A stretch of DNA of 10,821 bases from Coriobacteriia bacterium (GCA_900758075.1 CAAEQF010000019.1:1-10821), one strand, 5' to 3'; positions 1 to 7,372 are shown, counted from the first letter of the stretch. Translations and numbers: made by a program. The notes: generated by a model not told the origin, from the sequence alone.

Positions 1-2264
1 ATGCCGACGATCTGCCCGATTCCGAAGGTCTTGTGATCGACTCTGTCCCCCACGGCGAATACATCGCTTTCGGCAGCCTGCCTGAAGCGCGGCCCGGAGC
101 TTGCCCCCTTGTCCGCGCCCTTGCCGTACACATGCCCGCCGTACATCTCCTTGCCGCGGCCGGAACCCGCGATGCCGCGGCGGTCGCCACGTTTCTCCCA
201 GCCGGTGCCGGACATCCCGAGAGAGCCGATGCCCTCGTGCTTGAGGAGCTCCTTGGGCATCTCGTTGATGAACCTGCTGCGGGCATTTGCCTGCGTGTCG
301 TTGAAGATGCGCCGCGTCTGCGCGTAGGTGAGAAACAGGCGCTTGCGAGCGCGCGTGATGGCGACATATGCCAGTCGGCGCTCCTCCTCTACCCCGTTTT
401 CCATGATGGCGCTGCGATGGGGAAATATGCTCTCTTCCATGCCGGCGACGAAGACCGTGTCGAATTCGAGTCCCTTCGCAGAGTGCACCGTCATGAACGT
501 GACGGTCTCGTCCGCATCGTCGCCAAGTGTGTCCAAGTCGGTGCGCAGCGAAAGCCATTCCATGAAGTCGGACAACGTAGGCACGTGGAAACCCCGCGGG
601 ATAGAGCCGTCCTCCGCTATGACGGGGTCCTCATCGAGGGCCTCAAGGGCGTCTCGTGAAGCAGCGTCTTGGATCTGCTCGAGCGTCTCGCGGTCGGCGA
701 CGAGCTCATGCGTGCTCACGAAATCGTGCACGACGCCCATGAACTCTCGAATGTTTTCCGCCCTCGTCTGCGCCTCTTCGGTATGCTGCGCCTCGAACGA
801 CGAGACAAGGGAGCTCTTCTCGACGATCATCTCGACGACAGACGAAAGATCGCCACGGTAGGTCGAGACCTCGTCTATGAGCTCGACGAAAGACGCGAGC
901 GCCCTGCGCGTGCCGGCCCGGCAGGCCGGGTCAAGCGACTCCTCGCGCGCAGCTTCGAAAAACGGGATCTGGCGCAAGGCGGCCGTCTGCGCTATGCGCT
1001 GGATGGTGGTCTTGCCGATGCCACGCCTGGGCGTGTTGATGACCCGCATGCAGCTCACGTCGTCTGACGGGTTGACGGCGAGCTTGAGGTACGCGGTCAC
1101 GTCCCTGATCTCAGCGCGGTCGAAGAACCTGGTGCCGCCGACGATGCGATAGGGCACGCCCGCGCGCAGGAACATGTCTTCGAGGGTGCGGGACTGCGCG
1201 TTGGTCCGGTAGAACACCGCCATCTCGTCATAGGACTCGCCCGCATCGTGCAGCTTCTCGATCTGGGACGCGATCCAGCGCCCCTCGTCGCGCTCGTCTG
1301 CCGCCAGGAACACGGCGACTTTTTCGCCATCGGGAGCATCGGTGAACAGGGTCTTGGACTTGCGCGAGCGGTTGTTCGCGATGACGGCATTTGCCGCGTT
1401 GAGAATGTTGCCCGTCGAGCGGTAGTTCTGCTCGAGCTTGACTGTCTTGGTAGCGGGCCAGTCACGCTCGAAGTCGAGGATGTTGCGGATATCTGCGCCG
1501 CGCCACGAGTAGATGGACTGGTCGTCGTCGCCGACGACCATGAGGTTGCCGCTGCCACGTGCGAGCATCTTCGTGATCTCGTACTGCGCCTTGTTGGTGT
1601 CTTGGTACTCGTCGACCAGAATGTACCTGAAGCGTCTACCGTACTCGTCGCGCACGTCGGTATTGTCCCTGAGCAGGATATACGCGTAGAAGAGCAGGTC
1701 GTCGAAGTCGAGGGCGTTGGCTCTCAGCAGCCGCTGCTGATAGGTCTTGTAGATGCGCGCGACGGCCTTGTCCGCAGGGTCGCCGACGCGCGGCACGTAG
1801 TCATCCGGGCCGACGAGCTCGTTTTTTGCCGCGGAGATGCGCGAGCGCACGGTGTTTTCCGAAAGCGTCTTCGTGTTGTACCCGCTGTCGGCCATGATGG
1901 ACTTGATCAGGCGCTTGGAATCGTCGGCGTCATAGATCGAGAAGTTGCCCGTGAAGCCGAGCCGGTCGGCGTCTGCCCTGAGCATGCGCACGCACATGCT
2001 GTGGAAGGTGTAGATCCACATGCCGCGGATGCCGGACTGCATGAGCTTGTGCAGCCTCTCGCGCATCTCGGTCGCGGCCTTGTTCGTGAATGTGACCGCC
2101 AGGATGTTCCAGGGTGCGACGCCAAGGTCTTCGACAAGATGCGCGATGCGGTAGGTGAGCACGCGCGTCTTGCCTGATCCGGCGCCCGCCAAGACGAGCA
2201 GGGGTCCTTCGGTCGTCTCCACTGCCTCTTTTTGCGCAGGGTTGAGTGATTCGAGGTCGAGCAT
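1..2264 (-). CDS. pcrA: UvrD/PcrA-family superfamily 1A DNA helicase (3' end outside window)
   Basis: ATP-dependent 3'-5' DNA helicase of the PcrA/UvrD family, expected to act in the cytoplasm in nucleotide excision repair, replication restart and removal of RecA. The ATG at 2264 opens an uninterrupted frame of 754 visible codons running off base 1. Motifs appear in the right order: Q motif LNPAQKEAV (7-15), Walker A GAGSGKT (27-33), motif Ia TFTNKAATEM, motif II DEYQD (218-222), motif III GDDDQSIYSWRGAD (245-258), motif IV LEQNYRST (277-284), motif V TVHSAKGLEFD (592-602) and motif VI EERRLAYVAITRAR (627-640). A Gly/Lys/Arg-rich linker leads to the PcrA-type C-terminal Tudor-like fold, VGDRVDHKTFGIGQIVG, which reaches the window edge. 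The family is usually about 720-800 residues, so few codons should be missing. The start is preceded only by a weak GGA. It lies 46 bases after the chorismate mutase stop, with no obvious terminator between them, so co-transcription is plausible. PcrA is preferred to UvrD because of the tail; Rep is less likely. Confidence 0.95.
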   Translation of the reverse strand, partial: MLDLESLNPAQKEAVETTEGPLLVLAGAGSGKTRVLTYRIAHLVEDLGVAPWNILAVTFTNKAATEMRERLHKLMQSGIRGMWIYTFHSMCVRMLRADADRLGFTGNFSIYDADDSKRLIKSIMADSGYNTKTLSENTVRSRISAAKNELVGPDDYVPRVGDPADKAVARIYKTYQQRLLRANALDFDDLLFYAYILLRDNTDVRDEYGRRFRYILVDEYQDTNKAQYEITKMLARGSGNLMVVGDDDQSIYSWRGADIRNILDFERDWPATKTVKLEQNYRSTGNILNAANAVIANNRSRKSKTLFTDAPDGEKVAVFLAADERDEGRWIASQIEKLHDAGESYDEMAVFYRTNAQSRTLEDMFLRAGVPYRIVGGTRFFDRAEIRDVTAYLKLAVNPSDDVSCMRVINTPRRGIGKTTIQRIAQTAALRQIPFFEAAREESLDPACRAGTRRALASFVELIDEVSTYRGDLSSVVEMIVEKSSLVSSFEAQHTEEAQTRAENIREFMGVVHDFVSTHELVADRETLEQIQDAASRDALEALDEDPVIAEDGSIPRGFHVPTLSDFMEWLSLRTDLDTLGDDADETVTFMTVHSAKGLEFDTVFVAGMEESIFPHRSAIMENGVEEERRLAYVAITRARKRLFLTYAQTRRIFNDTQANARSRFINEMPKELLKHEGIGSLGMSGTGWEKRGDRRGIAGSGRGKEMYGGHVYGKGADKGASSGPRFRQAAESDVFAVGDRVDHKTFGIGQIVG

Positions 2265-2310
2265 GAAATCCAATCTGATAGTGGCGTGCGGGTACGGGAC
2301 AAGCAGAGTG

Positions 2311-2592
2311 CTAGGCTGACGGGACCTCTTTCATGACCTTGAGGATCGTTCCGTAGATTTCGTCGAGGTCGCCCTCGCGCAACGGCCCCTGGCCAAGCCC
2401 GTGCAGACGTCGCTTGATCTGGTCTTCACGGGCGGGGTCGAACACCTGCATGCCGCACGCAGGCTTCAAGCCCCGGATTGCGAGCGAGTGACGCGCTCGC
2501 TCGTTGAGCAAGGCGACGATTCTCTCGTCGAGCGCGTCGATTGCCTGCCGGTGCTCGGAGATCTGCAGCTGTGCCTGTTGCGAACTAGTCAT
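2311..2592 (-). CDS. Small AroQ-class (all-alpha) chorismate mutase
   Basis: A 93-residue protein matching the stand-alone AroQ-fold chorismate mutase, which converts chorismate to prephenate at the head of phenylalanine and tyrosine synthesis in the cytoplasm. Compared by eye with the E. coli P-protein mutase domain, the active-site residues align with constant spacing: R15 (for R11), R32 (R28), K43 (K39), D52 (D48), R55 (R51) and E56 (E52). The helix-1 pattern ISEHRQAIDALDERIVALLN is typical of the family. The C-terminal helix is short, and the position of E. coli Gln88 appears to be P91, so one substrate-contacting side chain seems to be missing. The ATG at 2592 is set by an AAGGAG ribosome site at 2598-2603 with a 5-base spacer; a longer in-frame extension overlaps the PAP2 gene and is not used here. 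It starts 14 bases after the PAP2-like gene ends, which suggests coupling in one mRNA. No fused dehydratase or dehydrogenase domain is present. Confidence 0.88.
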   Translation of the reverse strand: MTSSQQAQLQISEHRQAIDALDERIVALLNERARHSLAIRGLKPACGMQVFDPAREDQIKRRLHGLGQGPLREGDLDEIYGTILKVMKEVPSA

Positions 2593-2606
2593 ATGCGCTC
2601 CTTGAT

Positions 2607-3194
2607 CTAGAGTCTCGAGTGCTTGCCGATGTTGACGGACTTGCGCTTGCCCGACTTCTTGATGCCGATCTTGCCCATGAGAAAGTCCCCGAAGTACTGG
2701 TTGTAGAAGTACGACACCAGCACCCCGATCACCAGGCCGAGCACGATACCGGCAAAAACGTCGGTCGGGTATGCGACGCCCAAGTACATCTGCGCAAACG
2801 CCATGAGCGCGGCGAGCACGAACGCCGCAACGCCCAAGCGCCTGCCCGAGAGCAGGAAAAAGACGATGGCGGCGGCAAACGAGGTCGCGGTGTGCAGGTC
2901 GGGAAACGAGGCGCCCGCCTGGGAGACGCCGACGACCGACGTGATGGCGGCAAGCTCGATGCAGGGGCGCGCCCGCCCGATGATGCCGCACAGGATGTTG
3001 CCGACGATCAAGGTGATGAAGAGCGCAATGATCGTGACCATGCCGGCGCGCCTGCGCTCGGGCAGGAATATCATGACGAGCGCCAGGACGAACCAGATGA
3101 ATGCGGCGTTACCGAATGCAGAGACGAGCGCGAACAGCTGGGCGAGCAGCGGCACGCGCGCCGACTGCAGCAGGGCCAGTAGTGCTTCTTCCAT
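2607..3194 (-). CDS. PAP2-fold membrane protein, probably catalytically inactive
   Basis: A 195-residue integral membrane protein with about five or six hydrophobic segments (roughly 14-28, 30-45, 52-72, 103-117, 119-138, 145-165) and a lysine-rich cytoplasmic-looking tail (175-195). The fold is recognisable from the three phosphatase-motif regions of the PAP2/type 2 phosphatidic acid phosphatase family, but most catalytic positions are changed. KxxxxxxRP reads C69...R76-P77. PSGH reads P98-D-L-H101. SRxxxxxHxxxD reads A134-Q135...A141...D145, so the nucleophilic histidine is alanine. Family members normally dephosphorylate lipid phosphates such as undecaprenyl pyrophosphate or phosphatidic acid; this one is unlikely to do so and may instead bind a lipid or a partner. 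The ATG at 3194 has a GAGGAG site at 3201-3206 with a 6-base spacer, which decides it over longer upstream in-frame starts. It is the first gene of the leftward unit with chorismate mutase and pcrA. Fold assignment is firm; function is unknown. Confidence 0.85.
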   Translation of the reverse strand: MEEALLALLQSARVPLLAQLFALVSAFGNAAFIWFVLALVMIFLPERRRAGMVTIIALFITLIVGNILCGIIGRARPCIELAAITSVVGVSQAGASFPDLHTATSFAAAIVFFLLSGRRLGVAAFVLAALMAFAQMYLGVAYPTDVFAGIVLGLVIGVLVSYFYNQYFGDFLMGKIGIKKSGKRKSVNIGKHSRL

Positions 3195-3450
3195 CTGATG
3201 CTCCTCATGCTCTTGTCGTGTGTTCGAAGGCCAGTAGATTCTAGTACATCCATGAGACATGGTATCGCGCGGGCGAATGGGAGGGCACCAGATTCTGCCG
3301 CCGTCCCGCATCTCGATAACCCCACGGGGCAATTGTGACGGTACCGTGTCGATATGGGGACAATTTGCGTGGACAGCACTGTGCACTCGCCGGAAGAATC
3401 GTATAGTTGTCCTCCCACATACGAAGACTCGGAAAGGCGGCGCACGCGTT
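3195..3450. promoter_or_regulatory. Divergent intergenic region holding both promoters
   Basis: These 256 bases separate the leftward PAP2-like gene from the rightward antiporter gene, so they should hold both promoters. A possible -10 element for the antiporter is TATAGT at 3402-3407. A possible -10 for the leftward unit is TAGAAT, read on the minus strand from 3243 to 3238. Neither has a convincing -35 box at the right distance, so the exact promoters are uncertain. The ribosome site before the antiporter is weak (AAAGG at 3433-3437, or GGCGG at 3436-3440, 10-13 bases from the start). No small ORF or RNA gene is supported here. Confidence 0.4.
3313..3365. repeat. Imperfect direct repeat flanking a 10-base palindrome
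   Basis: The words TCGATA and GGGGCAATT (3313-3318 and 3326-3334) recur in the same order as TCGATA and GGGGACAATT (3349-3354 and 3356-3365). Between the two copies lies the perfect palindrome ACGGTACCGT (3338-3347). The spacing inside the two copies differs (7 bases versus 1), so it is not a simple tandem duplication. The arrangement could be an operator for a DNA-binding regulator of the antiporter, but chance cannot be excluded at this length. Confidence 0.3.
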
Positions 3451-5589
3451 ATGGCATTACTCGAACTCGCGATATTCCTCTTGGCTGCAGTACTCGTCTC
3501 CGCAGTTCTCGAGCCATTTCTGCCGCGAGTCTCGCTGCCGCTCGTCCAGATGCTTTTGGGCATCGTCATCTACTTCTTCGTGGACCTGCCGCATTCTCTT
3601 TCCATCGATTCGGGGCTGTTCCTCGTCCTGTTCATCGCGCCGCTTCTGTTCGACGAGTCGAAAAGCGCCAACAACAAGCTGCTGTGGACGAACCGCAGTA
3701 CCATCTTGGGCCTTGCCATCGGACTGGTGATCGTGCTCGTCTTGTGCATTGGCTTTACGCTGAACCTGCTCGTGCCCTCCGTTCCTCTCGCCGCCGCCTT
3801 CGCGCTCGGCGCGGCGCTTGGCCCGACCGACTCGGTTGCAGTGGCCTCGTTGAGCAAGGACATCAAGCTCAACTCGCGTCAGAAGGCATTGCTGTCCGGC
3901 GAGGCGCTGCTTAACGACGCCTCGGGCGTCGTGTCGTTCCAGTTCGCCATCGCCGCGGCGGTGACGGGCGCCTTCAGCCTCGCAGCTGCCGGCAAGACCT
4001 TCCTCGTGGACTTTCTCGGGGGCATCGGCCTCGGCCTGCTCATCGGCTACCTCGCGTTTCTCGTCATGCGCCAGGTGCGCCGCATCGGCGTCGAGAGCGC
4101 CACGTTCCACGTGTGCTTCGAGCTGTTCCTGCCGTTTTTCGTCTACCTCATCGCCGAGCACATTCACGTGAGCGGCATCCTGTCCGTGGTGGCGGCGGGG
4201 CTGCTGTTCTCCTACCTGCACCGGCGCGAGGCCCGCAAGGGCAGGAACGCCCAGATGTTCTCGACGCGCCTCGGAATCGCCTCCGAAAACGTGTGGAGCC
4301 TCATCTCGTTCGTGCTGAACGGAATCATCTTCATCATGCTCGGGACGCTGCTTCCCTCCACTGCCGCCCCTGCCATCGAGGAGTCTTCCAACGGCATCTT
4401 CTCGCTTATCCTCATCGTCGTGGCAGTCACTTTCGTGGCAGAGGCGGTGCGCTTCGTGTGGCTGCTCGCCTCGGATTGGCTGTCGGCGAACAAGACGACG
4501 GGCAAGCGCTTCGACACGGGCAAGAACACGCTTCGAAACACGCTCGTCACCACGCTTTCGGGCCCGAAGGGCGCCGTGTCGCTTTCCATTGCCATGACGA
4601 TACCCACCACGCTCTCTTCGGGCGCGGCGTTTCCCCAACGTGACCTGCTGCTGTTCGTGACCTGCGGCGTCATCGTCCTCACGCTCGCGCTGGCAAACTT
4701 CGTCGTGCCCGCCATCGCGCCCGATTCCGACGAGGAGACCAAGCGCATCCAAAGCGAGGTCGAGATCGAGATCTACCAAAACGTCATCCGCGACCTGAAG
4801 CGCGTGCGGACCCCCGAGAACCGCAAGGCGTACCTGGCGGTGACGCAGGCATATCACAAGCGCATCGCGCGCATCAAGAAAAGCGACGCATCTTCACGCC
4901 AGCTCAGGTTCTTGCAGCAAGAGGTGCTCGTGCAGCAGGAGCAGTACATCGAGCACTGCATCCGTGCGGAAAACGTCGACCGCAGGCTCGGCGAAACCTA
5001 TCTGCGCCGCATCGCCAAGCTGAAGAAGAACCTCTACCGCAAGCAGCGCATTGGAAACAGGGCGGTGGAAAACGCGCCTTCGCTCAACTCGACGACGACG
5101 GTCATGCACAAGATCGAGTACAAAATCCGCGACGATGCGAACGTGCGCCGCAACCGCTGCAACTTCAAGATCGGACTCGAACGTGTGGCCATCGCCTACC
5201 TCGAGCAGGCCCTCGAGTCTCCCGACCAGGACAGGGCAGATGCCGCAGAGGCGCTGCTCAGCGAGCACGAGCCCATCCTCACCATGCTCGAGGCGCGCTT
5301 GCGCACCCTCAACCGCGAGCAGGGCATCGTCGAAAGCGCGGAGCACCTGCCAGACCAGACGGTCATAGTTCGCTCCGATACCGGCTCTCTGCGCGTGAGC
5401 TCGAGCAAGAAGACCAAAGAAGAGAAAGACGACGATTTCGACATCAAGTACGCGCAGGTCCAAGCCGAGGCGCTGCGTCTCGAACTCGACGAGATACAGA
5501 CACAGCACGAGGCCGGCAACCTGACGGCAGAAGACGCCCACTCGTTGCGCGAGGAAGTCTACCTTCTGCAGATGGGCCTGAGCGACTAG
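3451..5589 (+). CDS. CPA1-family Na+/H+ (cation/proton) antiporter with long cytoplasmic tail
   Basis: A 712-residue cation/proton antiporter of the CPA1 (NhaP/NHE-like) family, expected in the cytoplasmic membrane, exchanging Na+ or K+ for H+ in pH and salt homeostasis. Residues 1 to about 423 form a transporter core of roughly twelve or thirteen hydrophobic segments. It contains the family motifs GPTDSVAV (124-131), SGEALLNDASGVV (149-161, with the ion-binding pair N155-D156) and GPKGAVSLSIA (371-381), where CPA1 proteins usually have G-x-R-G. Residues 424-712 are soluble, strongly charged and mostly helical, with probable coiled coils near 430-530, 570-625 and 665-710 and a Lys/Glu/Asp-rich linker at 652-664. 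This tail is likely regulatory. The ATG at 3451 places the first membrane helix right at the N terminus, which is typical; the open frame extends 64 codons upstream to 3259, but those codons do not look transporter-like. It is a single-gene unit, convergent with the ccm operon. The transported ion cannot be decided from sequence alone. Confidence 0.92.
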   Translation: MALLELAIFLLAAVLVSAVLEPFLPRVSLPLVQMLLGIVIYFFVDLPHSLSIDSGLFLVLFIAPLLFDESKSANNKLLWTNRSTILGLAIGLVIVLVLCIGFTLNLLVPSVPLAAAFALGAALGPTDSVAVASLSKDIKLNSRQKALLSGEALLNDASGVVSFQFAIAAAVTGAFSLAAAGKTFLVDFLGGIGLGLLIGYLAFLVMRQVRRIGVESATFHVCFELFLPFFVYLIAEHIHVSGILSVVAAGLLFSYLHRREARKGRNAQMFSTRLGIASENVWSLISFVLNGIIFIMLGTLLPSTAAPAIEESSNGIFSLILIVVAVTFVAEAVRFVWLLASDWLSANKTTGKRFDTGKNTLRNTLVTTLSGPKGAVSLSIAMTIPTTLSSGAAFPQRDLLLFVTCGVIVLTLALANFVVPAIAPDSDEETKRIQSEVEIEIYQNVIRDLKRVRTPENRKAYLAVTQAYHKRIARIKKSDASSRQLRFLQQEVLVQQEQYIEHCIRAENVDRRLGETYLRRIAKLKKNLYRKQRIGNRAVENAPSLNSTTTVMHKIEYKIRDDANVRRNRCNFKIGLERVAIAYLEQALESPDQDRADAAEALLSEHEPILTMLEARLRTLNREQGIVESAEHLPDQTVIVRSDTGSLRVSSSKKTKEEKDDDFDIKYAQVQAEALRLELDEIQTQHEAGNLTAEDAHSLREEVYLLQMGLSD

Positions 5590-5604
5590 GAAAGCGATCC
5601 CCGC

Positions 5605-5640
5605 AAATAAAGAACGCTGCGGCGCACTCCGCGTCGCAGC
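5605..5640 (-). terminator. Probable rho-independent terminator of the ccm operon
   Basis: GCTGCG (5616-5621) pairs with CGCAGC (5635-5640), and the inner GCG (5622-5624) pairs with CGC (5630-5632), leaving a GT bulge and a 5-base loop. Read on the minus strand, the stem is followed by GTTCTTTATTT (5615-5605), a T-rich run that fits an intrinsic terminator 32 bases after the ccmD stop. On the plus strand the stem is followed only by CTCGTTT, so it may also help to end antiporter transcripts. Confidence 0.55.
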
Positions 5641-5652
5641 CTCGTTTGCAGG

Positions 5653-5672
5653 CGCTGCATCCGCAGCGGTTT
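5653..5672 (+). terminator. Possible terminator hairpin of the antiporter gene
   Basis: CGCTGC (5653-5658) and GCAGCG (5663-5668) form a perfect 6-base-pair stem with an ATCC loop. It is followed on the plus strand by GTTTCT. It lies 64 bases after the antiporter stop and abuts the ccmD stop codon. The T-run is short, so termination strength is uncertain. Its arms are also complementary to those of the neighbouring hairpin, so alternative pairings are possible. Confidence 0.35.
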
Positions 5673-5882
5673 CTAACGCTCCCTCTCGGAGGCATCCCCC
5701 TGGGCACGAAGCTCCTCGACGCGTTCCTCAAGCAGCGCGATATCAGATTCGCTCTTCTTGAAGCCGCGCACCACGATGGCGACAAAGACGAACAGCGCGA
5801 TCCAGATGAGGGCGTATGCGGCGATGACATAGGGCGCGGACGGAAGCACCGCTCCATAGACAGAATTCAGAATCTCATTCAT
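5673..5882 (-). CDS. ccmD: CcmD-like small membrane protein of the haem exporter
   Basis: A 69-residue protein with one membrane helix (about 17-39), a basic RGFKK stop-transfer motif, and a charged C-terminal helix with a leucine pattern (LLEERVEELRAQ). This matches the layout of CcmD, the small subunit that stabilises the CcmABC complex and helps release holo-CcmE. CcmD sequences are poorly conserved, so the name rests on topology plus position directly after ccmC. At 69 residues it is somewhat longer than many CcmD proteins, with about 16 extra residues before the helix. The ATG at 5882 has an AGGAG site (5892-5896) that overlaps the ccmC stop codon, with a 9-base spacer, so translation is probably coupled. 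It is the last gene of the operon, just before a hairpin terminator. Confidence 0.75.
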   Translation of the reverse strand: MNEILNSVYGAVLPSAPYVIAAYALIWIALFVFVAIVVRGFKKSESDIALLEERVEELRAQGDASERER

Positions 5883-5894
5883 TTTTCGGTACTC

Positions 5895-6650
5895 CTATTC
5901 CAGTTCGTCGAGTTCTTCTTTGAGGCGGTCGATGCGCAGCGAAAGCAGCGACTGACGCAGCCTCACGCGGTAGAGCGCAAAGGCAATCAGGACAATGCCG
6001 AGCATGCAAACGAGAAACGGCACGAGCATGTCTGGCGGAAGGCCCGAATCCGTGCGGAACACGACAGGATGCGTGCTCGATGGAATGAGACGCGTAATCA
6101 TGAAGCAGATCGGGGCATCGATGAACATGATGATCCCGAACACGCTCGCATACGAGCAGCGCTTCTCGCTGTCGGAGAAGGCCGTGCGCAAAATGAAGTA
6201 CGCGATGGCCATCAAAATGAGGATGAGATAGGTGGTCAGGCGCGGCTCCCAGCTCCACCACACGCCCCACTCGAATCTCGTCCACGGCACGCCCGTCACC
6301 ATAGTCGCGATCATGAACACGAGCGCGACCTCGGTAGCGCTCTTGGCGCGGACATCGTAGCCCTCGTCGCGCGTCATGAGGTAGCGCACGCCGTAAAAGG
6401 CAGTGAAGATGAGCGCAATGAACGAGCTCATGGCAACCGGAACGTGGAAGTAGAAGATCTTCTGCGAGAAGAGCAGCTGGTTTGCGACGAGCTGCCCCGC
6501 GATGAGCTCTGGGGTCACGGCAGCGCCGTGCACCAGTGGGGCAACGGTAAACGCCAGCACGAACCCGAGAGCAGAGACCAGGGCGCCCACGACGAGCAGT
6601 GCGGGAACGTACCGATCGATCTTCGAAGCCTCAAGTAGCTTGTTGTTCAC
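5895..6650 (-). CDS. ccmC: CcmC haem-handling membrane protein
   Basis: A 251-residue, six-helix membrane protein of the haem-handling family. CcmC presents haem to CcmE at the outer face of the membrane. The tryptophan-rich haem-binding signature is WGVWWSWEPRLTT (128-140), with Glu135 where proteobacterial proteins usually have Asp. The two external haem-ligand histidines are seen as H69 in FYFHVP and H194 in PSSTHPVVF, matching the positions of E. coli His60 and His184. Hydrophobic segments lie near 15-37, 72-90, 107-124, 141-157, 169-187 and 208-228, followed by a charged cytoplasmic helix. The start is GTG at 6650: no ATG occurs before residue 73, and an in-frame stop lies just upstream at 6672-6674. 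The ribosome site is weak. It lies 14 bases after ccmB and 12 bases before ccmD. Confidence 0.95.
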   Translation of the reverse strand: MNNKLLEASKIDRYVPALLVVGALVSALGFVLAFTVAPLVHGAAVTPELIAGQLVANQLLFSQKIFYFHVPVAMSSFIALIFTAFYGVRYLMTRDEGYDVRAKSATEVALVFMIATMVTGVPWTRFEWGVWWSWEPRLTTYLILILMAIAYFILRTAFSDSEKRCSYASVFGIIMFIDAPICFMITRLIPSSTHPVVFRTDSGLPPDMLVPFLVCMLGIVLIAFALYRVRLRQSLLSLRIDRLKEELDELE

Positions 6651-6664
6651 AGTGTCAATCCAAT

Positions 6665-7372
6665 CTACGCGCTAATGACGAAATCACACAAGACCCACGA
6701 CGCGAGCGTCATGACAATGTCGTAAGCGCCGGCAAGCAGCACGCCGGTCCGAAACGTCTCAACCCACGCCTCGGCGCCGACCAACGCCGCAGTAGTCGAG
6801 GCCACGCAGGCGTAGAGCAGCGGAAACACCACGGGAATGAACAGCACGGCAAGCAGCACGTCTTTGGAGCGGGCGTTGACCGTGATGCTCGAGAGCAGCG
6901 TGCCAACGGCGGAGATGCCGATAGACCCCAAGACGATCGGGGCTATGGAGCACGGAAACGAAGGGGCGGGTGCGACCGAGGTCATGAAAAAGAAGTAGAA
7001 CAGCGGCAAGGCGATGACCTCGACAGCCGACAGAAAGATCAGGTTCGACACGAGCTTGGACAGGTAGATGACCGAACGGTCCATGGGGACGAGCAGAATG
7101 CCCTCGATGCACGACGCCTCCTTCTCGTAGGAGAACGACCTGCCAAGGCCGAACAGAGACGTGAACACGATAAGCACCCATACGAGACCACCCGAAAGGT
7201 GCGCCACGTCAACTGCCCTGCCGAGCTGCGCGAACGCCACGCCAAAGATGATGAGCACGAGCACGGCGTACAGGCCCATGGAGGTGAGCATCTCGTGCGT
7301 GCGCATCTCGTGTCGCAGGTCCTTGCCCAGGAGAATCTTGAATTGCGCGAAAGCGGATACCTTTCCAGCCAT
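6665..7372 (-). CDS. ccmB: CcmB, membrane subunit of the haem-related ABC transporter
   Basis: A 235-residue protein with about six hydrophobic segments, the usual size for CcmB (about 220-230). With CcmA it forms an ABC transporter whose ATP hydrolysis is needed to release haem-loaded CcmE from CcmC. The family pattern is clear from the N-terminal amphipathic stretch (LLGKDLRHEMRTHEML, 14-29) and the cytoplasmic loop F80-SYEKEASCIEGILLVPMDRS (about 80-100), which should contact the ATPase. Next comes the helix beginning VIYLSKLVSNLIFLSAVEVI (101-120). The ATG at 7372 lies only 6 bases after the ccmA stop. The nearest ribosome-site-like sequence, AGGTG within the ccmA 3' end, is weak, so translation probably depends on coupling to ccmA. 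No damaged or missing region is visible. Confidence 0.93.
   Translation of the reverse strand: MAGKVSAFAQFKILLGKDLRHEMRTHEMLTSMGLYAVLVLIIFGVAFAQLGRAVDVAHLSGGLVWVLIVFTSLFGLGRSFSYEKEASCIEGILLVPMDRSVIYLSKLVSNLIFLSAVEVIALPLFYFFFMTSVAPAPSFPCSIAPIVLGSIGISAVGTLLSSITVNARSKDVLLAVLFIPVVFPLLYACVASTTAALVGAEAWVETFRTGVLLAGAYDIVMTLASWVLCDFVISA

Noticed and set aside
1248..2177. A 309-codon open frame on the plus strand opposite the helicase
   Set aside because: The minus-strand frame carries all helicase motifs in order without a break, so this one is a shadow.
3321..3329. CCC-AC-GGGG hairpin-like sequence in the divergent region
   Set aside because: The loop would be too small to form a stable hairpin, and no T-run follows, so it is not called a terminator.
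3259..3450. A 64-residue N-terminal extension of the antiporter
   Set aside because: The extension is Arg-rich, unlike the start of a CPA1 protein, and covers the promoter region. The ATG at 3451 begins directly with the first membrane helix.
2607..3569. A longer, 320-residue version of the PAP2-like protein starting at 3569
   Set aside because: It would overlap the start of the divergent antiporter gene. The extra residues show no family resemblance, and a strong GAGGAG site 6 bases before 3194 supports the shorter protein.
3457..4857. A 466-codon open frame on the minus strand opposite the antiporter
   Set aside because: It mirrors the antiporter coding strand, is composed mainly of charged residues, and has no ribosome site or homology signal I can recognise.
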